From assembly GCA_964446285.1 (NCBI GenBank), contig CAYUNT010000112.1:1-14991 (forward strand): a stretch of DNA of 14,991 nucleotides, given 5' to 3'. This DNA comes from CAYUNT01 sp964446285 (GTDB lineage: Bacteria; Sumerlaeota; Sumerlaeia; SLMS01; CAYUNT01). Made by a program: the position numbers and the translations under genes. This document shows, one piece after another, positions 7,690-13,163 of this stretch; position 1 is the first letter of the stretch, and each line of letters opens with the position of its first letter. A model generated the notes under the pieces. That model was given only the letters and a program-made list of their open reading frames with translations, made no database searches and had not been told where the DNA came from.

Positions 7690-7839
7690 TGGCATTTTTC
7701 GCGCGCCGGACCCGCGCTGCATAACCAGCGTCGTATCAATGCGCTGCGCCCTTGCGCACTTCTGTCCCTTCAAACCATTAACCCAGCCTATTCCGTCTTT
7801 TTTCTCCAACGCAATCGCCTGGCGGCCCTTCACGCAAGG

Positions 7840-7875
7840 GTCCCATAGGTCCCGTTCGTCCCATAGGTCCCATTG
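7840..7875. repeat. Four tandem 9-bp units (GTCCCNNNN)
   Basis: The plus strand reads GTCCCATAG, GTCCCGTTC, GTCCCATAG, GTCCCATTG, an 18-bp period made of 9-bp units, in the spacer between the TetR promoter and the oxidoreductase 3' end. The whole 7690-7902 spacer otherwise shows no gene on either strand. Confidence 0.65.
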
Positions 7876-7883
7876 ACCAGCGC

Positions 7884-7900
7884 GGAAAAAGCCTTTTTCG
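7884..7900 (-). terminator. Possible weak hairpin 3' of the oxidoreductase gene
   Basis: Directly after the stop codon the minus strand reads CGAAAAAGGCTTTTTCC. This can fold as an A/T-rich stem of six or seven pairs with a tiny loop, and the 3' arm itself supplies a T-run. The stem is weak and the loop very tight, so termination here is only a possibility. Confidence 0.3.
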
Positions 7901-7902
7901 GA

Positions 7903-8901
7903 CTACAAATTCACACTGCGGCCTTCGCGGGCGCTCACAAGGCAGGCATCGAGCAGCCGCATTGTGCGCCGCACGCTCTCGGGGCTGACGGCCGGACGCC
8001 CTTTGCCGCGGATCGCCTGCGCAAACGACGAGTGAATCACAGCCGGATTCCCTTGCCGCGCGGGCAAATGCTCTTCGACGCCCCGGTCGGCCCAGAAAAT
8101 TTTCAGCCGGTCCCAGCCCGCCGCATCATTGATGAGCGTCCCGTGTTCGCCATACACCGCCCACCGCGCGCCGGGATATTTCGAGAGGTAATTCACCTCG
8201 ACGCACGCCGTTGGCCCGCCCTCGAATTCCACAAGCACCCGCGCCAGATCGTCCACATCCTTGGCCCATTTCCCTGTCTGCATCAGGCAAAACACACGCA
8301 CAGGCGGCGCGGGAACCAGCTGCCCGAGTTGATCGAGCAGGTGCACGCCCCAATCGCGCAGCGCTCCGCCGCCCCACGCCGCCTCGTGGCGCCATTGCTG
8401 GCGGAAATCCTTTACGCCAAATCCCGCCCCCGACCCCCACGCCGACAGGCGCAAATCCATCGAGTAAATCGCCCCGAGCCGCCCGGAGCGCACGACCTCT
8501 CGCACCGTCAGAAAATCCGGGTCCCAGCGGCGGTTATGGAACACGGTGAGGAGGCGTTTTTTCTCGCGCGCCGCGCGGATCATGCGGTCGCACTCGTCCA
8601 GGCTCATCGCCATTGGCTTTTCAACCATTACGTGATGCCCGGCTTCGAGGCAGGCGAGCGCGAGTTCCGCGTGCAGTTTCGAGGGCGCGCTCACTAGGCT
8701 CGCCTCCGCGCCGCCGCGCGCCAGATATTCATTCATGTTTTTGAATGTGGGAAATCCCGCCGCCTCCGCCGCCTTCCGCCGCGCCGGGGTCGGATCGCAC
8801 ACCGCCGCCACGTGCACGCCTTCCACTTCTGTCAGCAGCGGCAGATGTACTCGCTCTGCCACCGCGCCAAATCCGATGATTCCAAGCCGAACAGGTTCCA
8901 T
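7903..8901 (-). CDS. Gfo/Idh/MocA-family NAD(P)-dependent oxidoreductase
   Basis: The protein is 332 aa, the usual length. The N-terminal Rossmann fold shows GFGAVA as GxGxxA (10-15) after strand RLGIIG. The EKP motif (E94-K95-P96) marks the catalytic lysine region. GGGALRDWGVH carries D183 and H187, the conserved general acid/base pair of the family's substrate domain. Members oxidise or epimerise sugars, inositols and sugar-nucleotides with bound NAD(P); the sequence does not reveal the substrate. No signal peptide is seen, so it is likely cytoplasmic, although secreted Tat forms exist in related phyla. The start is supported by GAGGTGG about 8 nt upstream. It is downstream of the PAP2 gene on the same strand but separated by 118 bp of repeat-rich DNA, so co-transcription is uncertain. 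No transporter or other sugar catabolic gene is adjacent. Confidence 0.92.
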   Translation of the reverse strand: MEPVRLGIIGFGAVAERVHLPLLTEVEGVHVAAVCDPTPARRKAAEAAGFPTFKNMNEYLARGGAEASLVSAPSKLHAELALACLEAGHHVMVEKPMAMSLDECDRMIRAAREKKRLLTVFHNRRWDPDFLTVREVVRSGRLGAIYSMDLRLSAWGSGAGFGVKDFRQQWRHEAAWGGGALRDWGVHLLDQLGQLVPAPPVRVFCLMQTGKWAKDVDDLARVLVEFEGGPTACVEVNYLSKYPGARWAVYGEHGTLINDAAGWDRLKIFWADRGVEEHLPARQGNPAVIHSSFAQAIRGKGRPAVSPESVRRTMRLLDACLVSAREGRSVNL

Positions 8902-8947
8902 TTTATTTCCACCTCGATCCCTTCATAGAGGGAAATAGACGGGATTT

Positions 8948-9019
8948 ACAGGATGAACAGGATGAAAAAACGGGAAAATGTTTTTATCTCTTGTGATTCG
9001 TCCACCTTGTTCATCCTGT
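8948..9019. repeat. Inverted repeat of ACAGGATGAACA with tandem 9-mers
   Basis: A perfect 12-bp inverted repeat, ACAGGATGAACA (8948-8959) and TGTTCATCCTGT (9008-9019), encloses 48 bp. The left arm is part of two tandem copies of CAGGATGAA (8949-8966). The right arm abuts the PAP2 stop codon. It fills most of the spacer between PAP2 and the oxidoreductase and could form a long hairpin in the transcript. It looks like a dispersed intergenic element. Confidence 0.7.
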
Positions 9020-9823
9020 CTATTTTTCTTCTTCATCATCTTCTTCTCCGCGCCCGAGCCACTCGCCGCGCGGGCCAATCCACTTCGCGGCCAGGTGCGC
9101 GGGCCACTGCCACGAAAACACCCACTGCGCCATCGCCCATCCGAGCGCCCCGCCAAATAGCACGTCCGACGGAAAATGCCTGCGGTATCGCACCCGCGCC
9201 AGCGCGCATCCGACGCTCAGAATCACCCACACCCAACGCCCCCGCGGATACGCCGCGATCAAAAACGCCAGCAGCACAAACGCCGTGTTCGCATGTCCCG
9301 AAGGAAACGAGGTGAAGGCATCAAGTTGCCACGGCCGCGGATGCTTGAAAAGCAGCCACTGGCTTGCTTTTTGCACACGCGCAGTGGTCTTTGGGTGTTC
9401 GTCGATGTATCGTTGAAGTTTCTTCGCATTGTCCGGCTCCATCACGACTGAATACTCCGGTCTCGACCGTCCAGTCGATCGCTTGAGCACCTCGTTTGGC
9501 AGCCAGGCCACGAACATCGCCACAAGCAAGACAATCACCGCGCGGCGCTTTGGCGGATCGAGCAGCCAGACGGAGAGCGCAATCGCCGCCACGCTCGTAG
9601 TCGCGGCCAGTTGCTTCGTTGTCGAGAAAAACTCGTCAAGCGGCAGCGCCTTCAGAATGTCATAAAACCAGAAAAATTCCTTATCGCAAAAGGAAATAAG
9701 ACCCAGCGATATGAGCGCCGCGGCAAAGGCGGGAATCAATCGCGCGACTCGCAGCGGGCGCGGAAACACTTCGCCCGCCGCCGATTCCGGTCCATTGTTC
9801 GTGCGATCGCGATTGGAATTCAC
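9020..9823 (-). CDS. PAP2-family membrane phosphatase
   Basis: From GTG 9823 the protein has 267 aa. All three phosphatidic-acid-phosphatase motifs are present (numbering from the GTG): KRSTGRSRP (K114, R121-P122), FPSGH (ending H177) and RVRYRRHFPSD (R210, H216 nucleophile partner, D220). Several TMs are evident, including LIPAFAAALISLGLISF, AVIVLLVAMFVAWL and TAFVLLAFLIAAY. The family removes phosphate from lipid phosphates such as undecaprenyl pyrophosphate, PgpB substrates or lipid A phosphates. About 50 extra residues sit between motifs 1 and 2, and the C-terminus is acidic (EEDDEEEK), where the coding end merges into the repeat. I prefer GTG 9823 over ATG 9865 because AAGGAG lies 9 nt before the GTG and the predicted promoter covers the ATG. 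Divergent to a lipid-linked-sugar glycosyltransferase, it may share envelope substrates. Confidence 0.88.
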   Translation of the reverse strand: MNSNRDRTNNGPESAAGEVFPRPLRVARLIPAFAAALISLGLISFCDKEFFWFYDILKALPLDEFFSTTKQLAATTSVAAIALSVWLLDPPKRRAVIVLLVAMFVAWLPNEVLKRSTGRSRPEYSVVMEPDNAKKLQRYIDEHPKTTARVQKASQWLLFKHPRPWQLDAFTSFPSGHANTAFVLLAFLIAAYPRGRWVWVILSVGCALARVRYRRHFPSDVLFGGALGWAMAQWVFSWQWPAHLAAKWIGPRGEWLGRGEEDDEEEK

Positions 9824-9832
9824 GCTTGCGCG

Positions 9833-9838
9833 CTCCTT
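9833..9838 (-). promoter_or_regulatory. RBS supporting the GTG start of the PAP2 gene
   Basis: AAGGAG on the minus strand lies 9 nt before GTG 9823. The alternative ATG at 9865 has no comparable site. Confidence 0.6.
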
Positions 9839-9844
9839 GTTGGG

Positions 9845-9872
9845 ATTGCAGCCGGAATGCGCCATGAGTCAA
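9845..9872 (-). promoter_or_regulatory. Predicted PAP2 promoter overlapping the divergent gene start
   Basis: On the minus strand, -35 TTGACT (9867-9872), a 16-bp spacer and -10 TGCAAT (9845-9850) make a reasonable sigma70-like promoter. Transcription would begin near 9838, giving a very short leader with the RBS at its 5' end. The promoter covers the start of the plus-strand glycosyltransferase. Confidence 0.4.
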
Positions 9873-11776
9873 AAAAACACCAGCGAGCCATTCGCGCCCG
9901 CCGCAAATATCCATCCTGTTCCGCGTCCGCTCCGGAAACCCGTCTCTTGCCTTCTTCTGCCTCTCAACCCCCTCGCGCCGCTTCCACCGCATCAGGCGCG
10001 GATTGGCGCGCGCCCGACTGGCAAATCGCCTGCGCGCTGGCGCTGGCGGCGATTTGCCTTTTCTGGCTTGGAAACGGCTCGCACAGCCTCTGGGACCGCG
10101 ATGAGCCGCGTTACGCCACCGCCACGCGCGAAATGATCGAACGCGGCGATTACGCCGTCCCCACATTCAACGGTATCAACCGCTACGACAAGCCAATCCT
10201 GATTTACTGGCTCATGGCTGTTCCGATGCGTTTGTTTGGCGCCAATGAATTTTCCGCGCGCGCCGTGGCGGGATTGGCGGGCGCCGCGAATATCTTGCTT
10301 GTCTTTCTGCTGGCGCGCCGCCTCGGGTGCCGCCGCCGCACTGCCGCGATTGCCGCCGCCGCCGCCGCGCTCTCGCCACTGATCTTCATTATTTCCAAGG
10401 CGGCAACAACGGATTCCGTTCTGGTGCTGACCGTCCTTGCCGCGATGTTCCTGCACGAAGAGCAGCGCCGCATGGGTTTTTCGTGGGCGCGGCACCTGGG
10501 TTTCTGGGCCGTGATGGCTTTGTCGATTCTGGTCAAAGGGCCAGTCGGTCCCGCTGTTGTCGGACTCGGCGCGCTTATGTGGGGCGTGTGGGAACGCCGT
10601 GCCGCCCGCCGCACCGCACACCGCGAATTCCCTTATCCCAGCGAGGATAATCGGCCGCCTTTCGATGAGCCGCACCCGCGCCCCCGCCCGAGCCGGTTTC
10701 TTCCGCTTCCAATTGGCGTATTGCTGCTTTTGGCGATCACGCTTCCGTGGGCCTGGCTCGCGTGGCAGCGCACCGAGGGCGAATTCTTTTTTGTCTCGAT
10801 CGGACGCCACGTGATCGAGCGCGCGTCCCGTTCGCTCGAAAGCCACAAAGGCCCCTTTGTCTATTACCTGCCGGTGCTGCTGGCGGCCCTGGCGCCCATC
10901 CTCGCGCCCGGACTCGCCGCCTTGCGTTGGGCCTGGCGCGAACGCAGCCACAGCCCCGCCTTGCGATTCCTTTGGTCGTGGCTCGTTCCCGGATTCGTGA
11001 TGTTTTCCGCCGCGAAAACCAAACTACCTCACTACATCGCCCCGCTCCTTCCTGCCATGTTTCTGATGTTCGCGCTCTGGTGGGAAGAAACGGGCGGACA
11101 CGGAAAACCATCTCCCGATCAGCAAAAATCAGCGAATGGCGTTTTCCCGTGGCGCGGCTGGTGGCGCGTGGGAGCGGCCGCCTCTTTGCTGTTTGGAATC
11201 GCCGCCGCCGCCGGAATCCCTGTCGCAATCTGGCGCACGCCGTTCAATATCATCCTCGCCCCCGCGCTCGTTATGGCTGCCGCCCTGGGCGTCGGATTCA
11301 TTGGGGCCGGGTGGCTATGGTGGCGCGGCAACGGGCCGCGCGGGACGGCTTTTGCCATGATCGGATGGGCCGCCGCTCTGCTCACCGTGCTTCTCTGGGG
11401 GCTTCCGCGGCTCGAACCGCTCCGCCCCTCAAAAAACCTCATGACGTCCTTGCGCGCCGAGGCCCCGCCCGCCGCGCATCTGATGGCCGTGGATTTTCAG
11501 GAACCAACGCTTGTGTTTTACTGGGGCGCGCGCGTCGAGATGATGGGCCGCGACGACTACGCGAAGGGAATCCGTGCGCTGTCGGACGCCTCGGCGCCCG
11601 CCGCGCTTGTTTGCCCCGAGGGACGCTGGAAAAACTGGACTCGCCGCTGGGGCAAGCCGCTGCCGCCGTGTGTGCGCATCATTTCCCGAAGCAACTACTA
11701 CGATTTCCAAAAAGGCCGCCCTCTCGATCTTCTGCTTATCTGCAACTGGCCACCTCCGCCACCCGGACAAAAATGA
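9857..11776 (+). CDS. ArnT/PMT-like (GT39/GT83) lipid-linked-sugar glycosyltransferase
   Basis: This multi-span integral membrane glycosyltransferase of GT-C fold has about 639 aa from ATG 9857. After a basic cytoplasmic tail, TM1 (about 56-72) is followed by SLWDRDEPRYA (77-87) with the catalytic-type acidic loop (D80, D82, E83), YDKPI (110-114), LVKGPVGP (225-232) and TKLPHYIAPLLPA (388-400), all matching the ArnT pattern. The C-terminal ~150 residues (after GLPRLEPL) form a periplasmic domain. Such enzymes move a sugar from polyprenyl phosphate to lipid A or other acceptors on the outer inner-membrane face. The start is uncertain: ATG 9857 has no clear RBS and the next in-frame ATG is after TM1. 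ATG 9864 in another frame is followed by an A7 run (9871-9877), where a one-base indel would join the frames. A Pro/Arg-rich cytoplasmic or periplasmic loop (about 258-282) is an extra. Confidence 0.88.
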   Translation: MRHESKKHQRAIRARRKYPSCSASAPETRLLPSSASQPPRAASTASGADWRAPDWQIACALALAAICLFWLGNGSHSLWDRDEPRYATATREMIERGDYAVPTFNGINRYDKPILIYWLMAVPMRLFGANEFSARAVAGLAGAANILLVFLLARRLGCRRRTAAIAAAAAALSPLIFIISKAATTDSVLVLTVLAAMFLHEEQRRMGFSWARHLGFWAVMALSILVKGPVGPAVVGLGALMWGVWERRAARRTAHREFPYPSEDNRPPFDEPHPRPRPSRFLPLPIGVLLLLAITLPWAWLAWQRTEGEFFFVSIGRHVIERASRSLESHKGPFVYYLPVLLAALAPILAPGLAALRWAWRERSHSPALRFLWSWLVPGFVMFSAAKTKLPHYIAPLLPAMFLMFALWWEETGGHGKPSPDQQKSANGVFPWRGWWRVGAAASLLFGIAAAAGIPVAIWRTPFNIILAPALVMAAALGVGFIGAGWLWWRGNGPRGTAFAMIGWAAALLTVLLWGLPRLEPLRPSKNLMTSLRAEAPPAAHLMAVDFQEPTLVFYWGARVEMMGRDDYAKGIRALSDASAPAALVCPEGRWKNWTRRWGKPLPPCVRIISRSNYYDFQKGRPLDLLLICNWPPPPPGQK

Positions 11777-11815
11777 CAAATATCTCCGCCACTATTTAAG
11801 CGGGAAAAATCGTCC

Positions 11816-11843
11816 TTGACCCCCCGGGCTTGTGGCCTACTGT
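11816..11843 (+). promoter_or_regulatory. Predicted promoter of the N-acetyltransferase gene
   Basis: -35 TTGACC (11816-11821), a 16-bp spacer and -10 TACTGT (11838-11843). The -35 is good; the -10 matches three of six consensus bases. It would start transcription near 11850 and leave a leader of about 140 nt. Confidence 0.45.
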
Positions 11844-11849
11844 GGCCGG

Positions 11850-11989
11850 GATCAGGGGGGGGGAAATGGCCCTTCGGCCGCGTTTCCTCCCGAGTGCTGG
11901 CGCTTCAGGCTGCCCGTTGATTTTCAAGCATTCCGCGCTTTGCTTTTCGCGCTGGTTTTCCGCTTCACCAGCAACAAGGAGTTCCGCCC
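11850..11989 (+). other. Long structured 5' leader before the N-acetyltransferase
   Basis: The leader opens with a run of nine G (11855-11863), then a stem-loop in which GGAAA and GGCC pair with GGCC and TTTCC around a CTTC loop (about 11862-11887). Close to the gene, GCTGGT (11951-11956) and ACCAGC (11967-11972) form a 6-bp hairpin ending four bases before the RBS AAGGAG (11976-11981). The RBS-proximal hairpin could modulate initiation. I recognise no known riboswitch class. A short out-of-frame reading from ATG 11867 overlaps the gene start but looks incidental. Confidence 0.35.
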
Positions 11990-12535
11990 ATGAATTCAAT
12001 CGCCCCCACCGCCTCGATCCTTGCGCGCCGGCCTATCGGACGCGACAGCGAGGTGGTGGTAAGGCGCGCCCGCATCGCCGACGCGCAGGCGATCTACGAC
12101 CTCATAAATCATTCCAGCCACAAAGGAATCCTCCTGCGCCGCACCCTAGGCCAGGTCTATCAACTTCTCCCCGAATTCCTCGTCGCGGAAACCGACGGCC
12201 GCGCAGTTGGGTGCGCGGCGCTCCATATCGACTGGGCCGACCTCGCCGAAATGCGCAGCGTGGCCGTCTCGCCCGACATGCAGGGGCGCGGCATTGGCCA
12301 TGCGCTTGTTGAAGGCATCATTGAACTCGCCCGCGAATTAGGCGTCGAGCGTGTTTTCTGCCTTACTGACAAGCCCGACTTTTTTCAGAAATTTGAATTC
12401 GCTCCGATCGACAAGGAAGACCTCCCGAGCAAGGTCTGGCGCGATTGCATCCATTGCCCGATTTATCCGCAGTGCCGCGAGACGGCGCTGATCCGGACCG
12501 TATGCCCCCCCGCAGGCGGTTGCGCCGTCTGCTGA
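11990..12535 (+). CDS. GNAT N-acetyltransferase, ArgA (N-acetylglutamate synthase)-like
   Basis: The 181-aa protein is a single GNAT domain. VRRARIADAQAIYDLI (24-39) is the first strand-helix, MRSVAVSPDMQGRGIGHALV (88-107) holds acetyl-CoA motif A with Q98-x-R100-G-x-G103, and VERVFCLTDKPDFFQKFEF (119-137) is motif B. The short ArgA-like family has the same order, including the end DLPSKVWRDCIHCPIYPQC, and probably acetylates glutamate in arginine synthesis; substrate is inferred, not shown. Cysteines C153, C156, C162, C172, C178 and C181 crowd the last 30 residues; the first three are common in the family, the VCPPAGGCAVC tail is unusual. AAGGAG lies 8 nt before the ATG. No other arginine gene is adjacent. 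An 8-bp stem (GCAGGCGG/CCGTCTGC, 12512-12532) overlaps the last codons. Confidence 0.88.
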   Translation: MNSIAPTASILARRPIGRDSEVVVRRARIADAQAIYDLINHSSHKGILLRRTLGQVYQLLPEFLVAETDGRAVGCAALHIDWADLAEMRSVAVSPDMQGRGIGHALVEGIIELARELGVERVFCLTDKPDFFQKFEFAPIDKEDLPSKVWRDCIHCPIYPQCRETALIRTVCPPAGGCAVC

Positions 12536-12583
12536 GCGGCGGCATTCGCCCTAAGGTCGCATCCGCCTCCCGAAGCGCGAGTG

Positions 12584-12624
12584 CGGAGCCTCGCGATCCC
12601 AGAGCCTCGCGATCCCAGGCTCCG
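12584..12624. repeat. Tandem 16-bp duplication bounded by an 8-bp inverted repeat
   Basis: AGCCTCGCGATCCCAG is present twice without a gap (12587-12602 and 12603-12618). CGGAGCCT (12584-12591) and AGGCTCCG (12617-12624) form a perfect inverted repeat around it. It sits in the 211-bp spacer between the acetyltransferase and nikR, which otherwise shows no gene. Confidence 0.7.
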
Positions 12625-12746
12625 TTCTCCGACACGGTTCCTGCACCCGCTGACGCCGCTTTTCTTCTTGGCGTCTCTTTGTCCGTCTTAGCAACCCACC
12701 GCCCGCAAGACGGCGAAAATCGTTTCCGCGCAAAGGAATTATCCCC

Positions 12747-13154
12747 ATGACCGATCTCGTCCGCTTTGGCGTATCCATCGAGCGCTCGATCATTGAACCC
12801 TTCGACAATCTGATTGCGCGCGAAGAATATGGAAGCCGCTCCGAGGCATTGCGCGACCTCATCCGCGAGCGCCTTATTCACGAGCACGAAAAAAACGACG
12901 GCCTCATGTTCGGCACGCTCACGCTTGTGTATGAGCACCACCAGCGCGGCATCGACGCCCGCCTGACCGACATCCAGCACGAGCACGCTGAGGCTGTCAT
13001 CTCGACCGTCCACGTTCACATTGATCACGACTATTGCCTGCAAGTGCTCGTCCTGCGTGGAGAAGGCCGGGTATTGCGCGCGCTCGCCGGACGCATCAAG
13101 GCCCTGCGCGGCGTTCACCACGCCGTCCTCAGCCTCACCGCCCCAACGCAATAG
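12747..13154 (+). CDS. nikR: Nickel-responsive transcriptional regulator NikR
   Basis: The protein has 135 aa, the family length. Residues 1-45 are a ribbon-helix-helix DNA-binding domain (VRFGVSIERSIIEPFD, then the RSEALRDLIRERL helix). The ACT-like metal-sensing domain carries H78 (IQHEH), H89 and H91 (TVHVHIDHD) and C97, which align at a constant +2 offset with E. coli NikR H76, H87, H89 and C95, so the square-planar Ni(II) site is complete. As a tetramer it should repress nickel uptake genes, or act on urease or hydrogenase genes, when nickel is plentiful. AAAGGA lies 9 nt upstream of the ATG. No nickel transporter or nickel enzyme is encoded within the window, so its targets lie elsewhere. 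The gene ends 9 bp from the convergent HAD gene. Confidence 0.95.
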   Translation: MTDLVRFGVSIERSIIEPFDNLIAREEYGSRSEALRDLIRERLIHEHEKNDGLMFGTLTLVYEHHQRGIDARLTDIQHEHAEAVISTVHVHIDHDYCLQVLVLRGEGRVLRALAGRIKALRGVHHAVLSLTAPTQ

Positions 13155-13163
13155 AGTTTCGCG

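Noticed and set aside
7840..9019. Short repeats as a CRISPR array
   Set aside because: Units are 9-18 bp with no unique spacers of regular length and no cas genes nearby.
9824..9865. ATG 9865 as the PAP2 start
   Set aside because: It would overlap the divergent glycosyltransferase start, falls within the predicted promoter and lacks an RBS; GTG 9823 has AAGGAG well placed. It is not fully excluded.
11830..12312. Plus-strand open frame overlapping the acetyltransferase start in another frame
   Set aside because: Becomes Arg/Pro-rich inside the real gene, with no recognisable domain; its first part is the leader.
12512..12532. 8-bp stem-loop at the acetyltransferase stop as an intrinsic terminator
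   Set aside because: The stem is good, but the stop codon and GC-rich DNA follow with no T-run.
12363..13151. Minus-strand open frame of 262 codons opposite nikR and the acetyltransferase end
   Set aside because: Antisense of two recognised genes and of the repeat; no domain resemblance.
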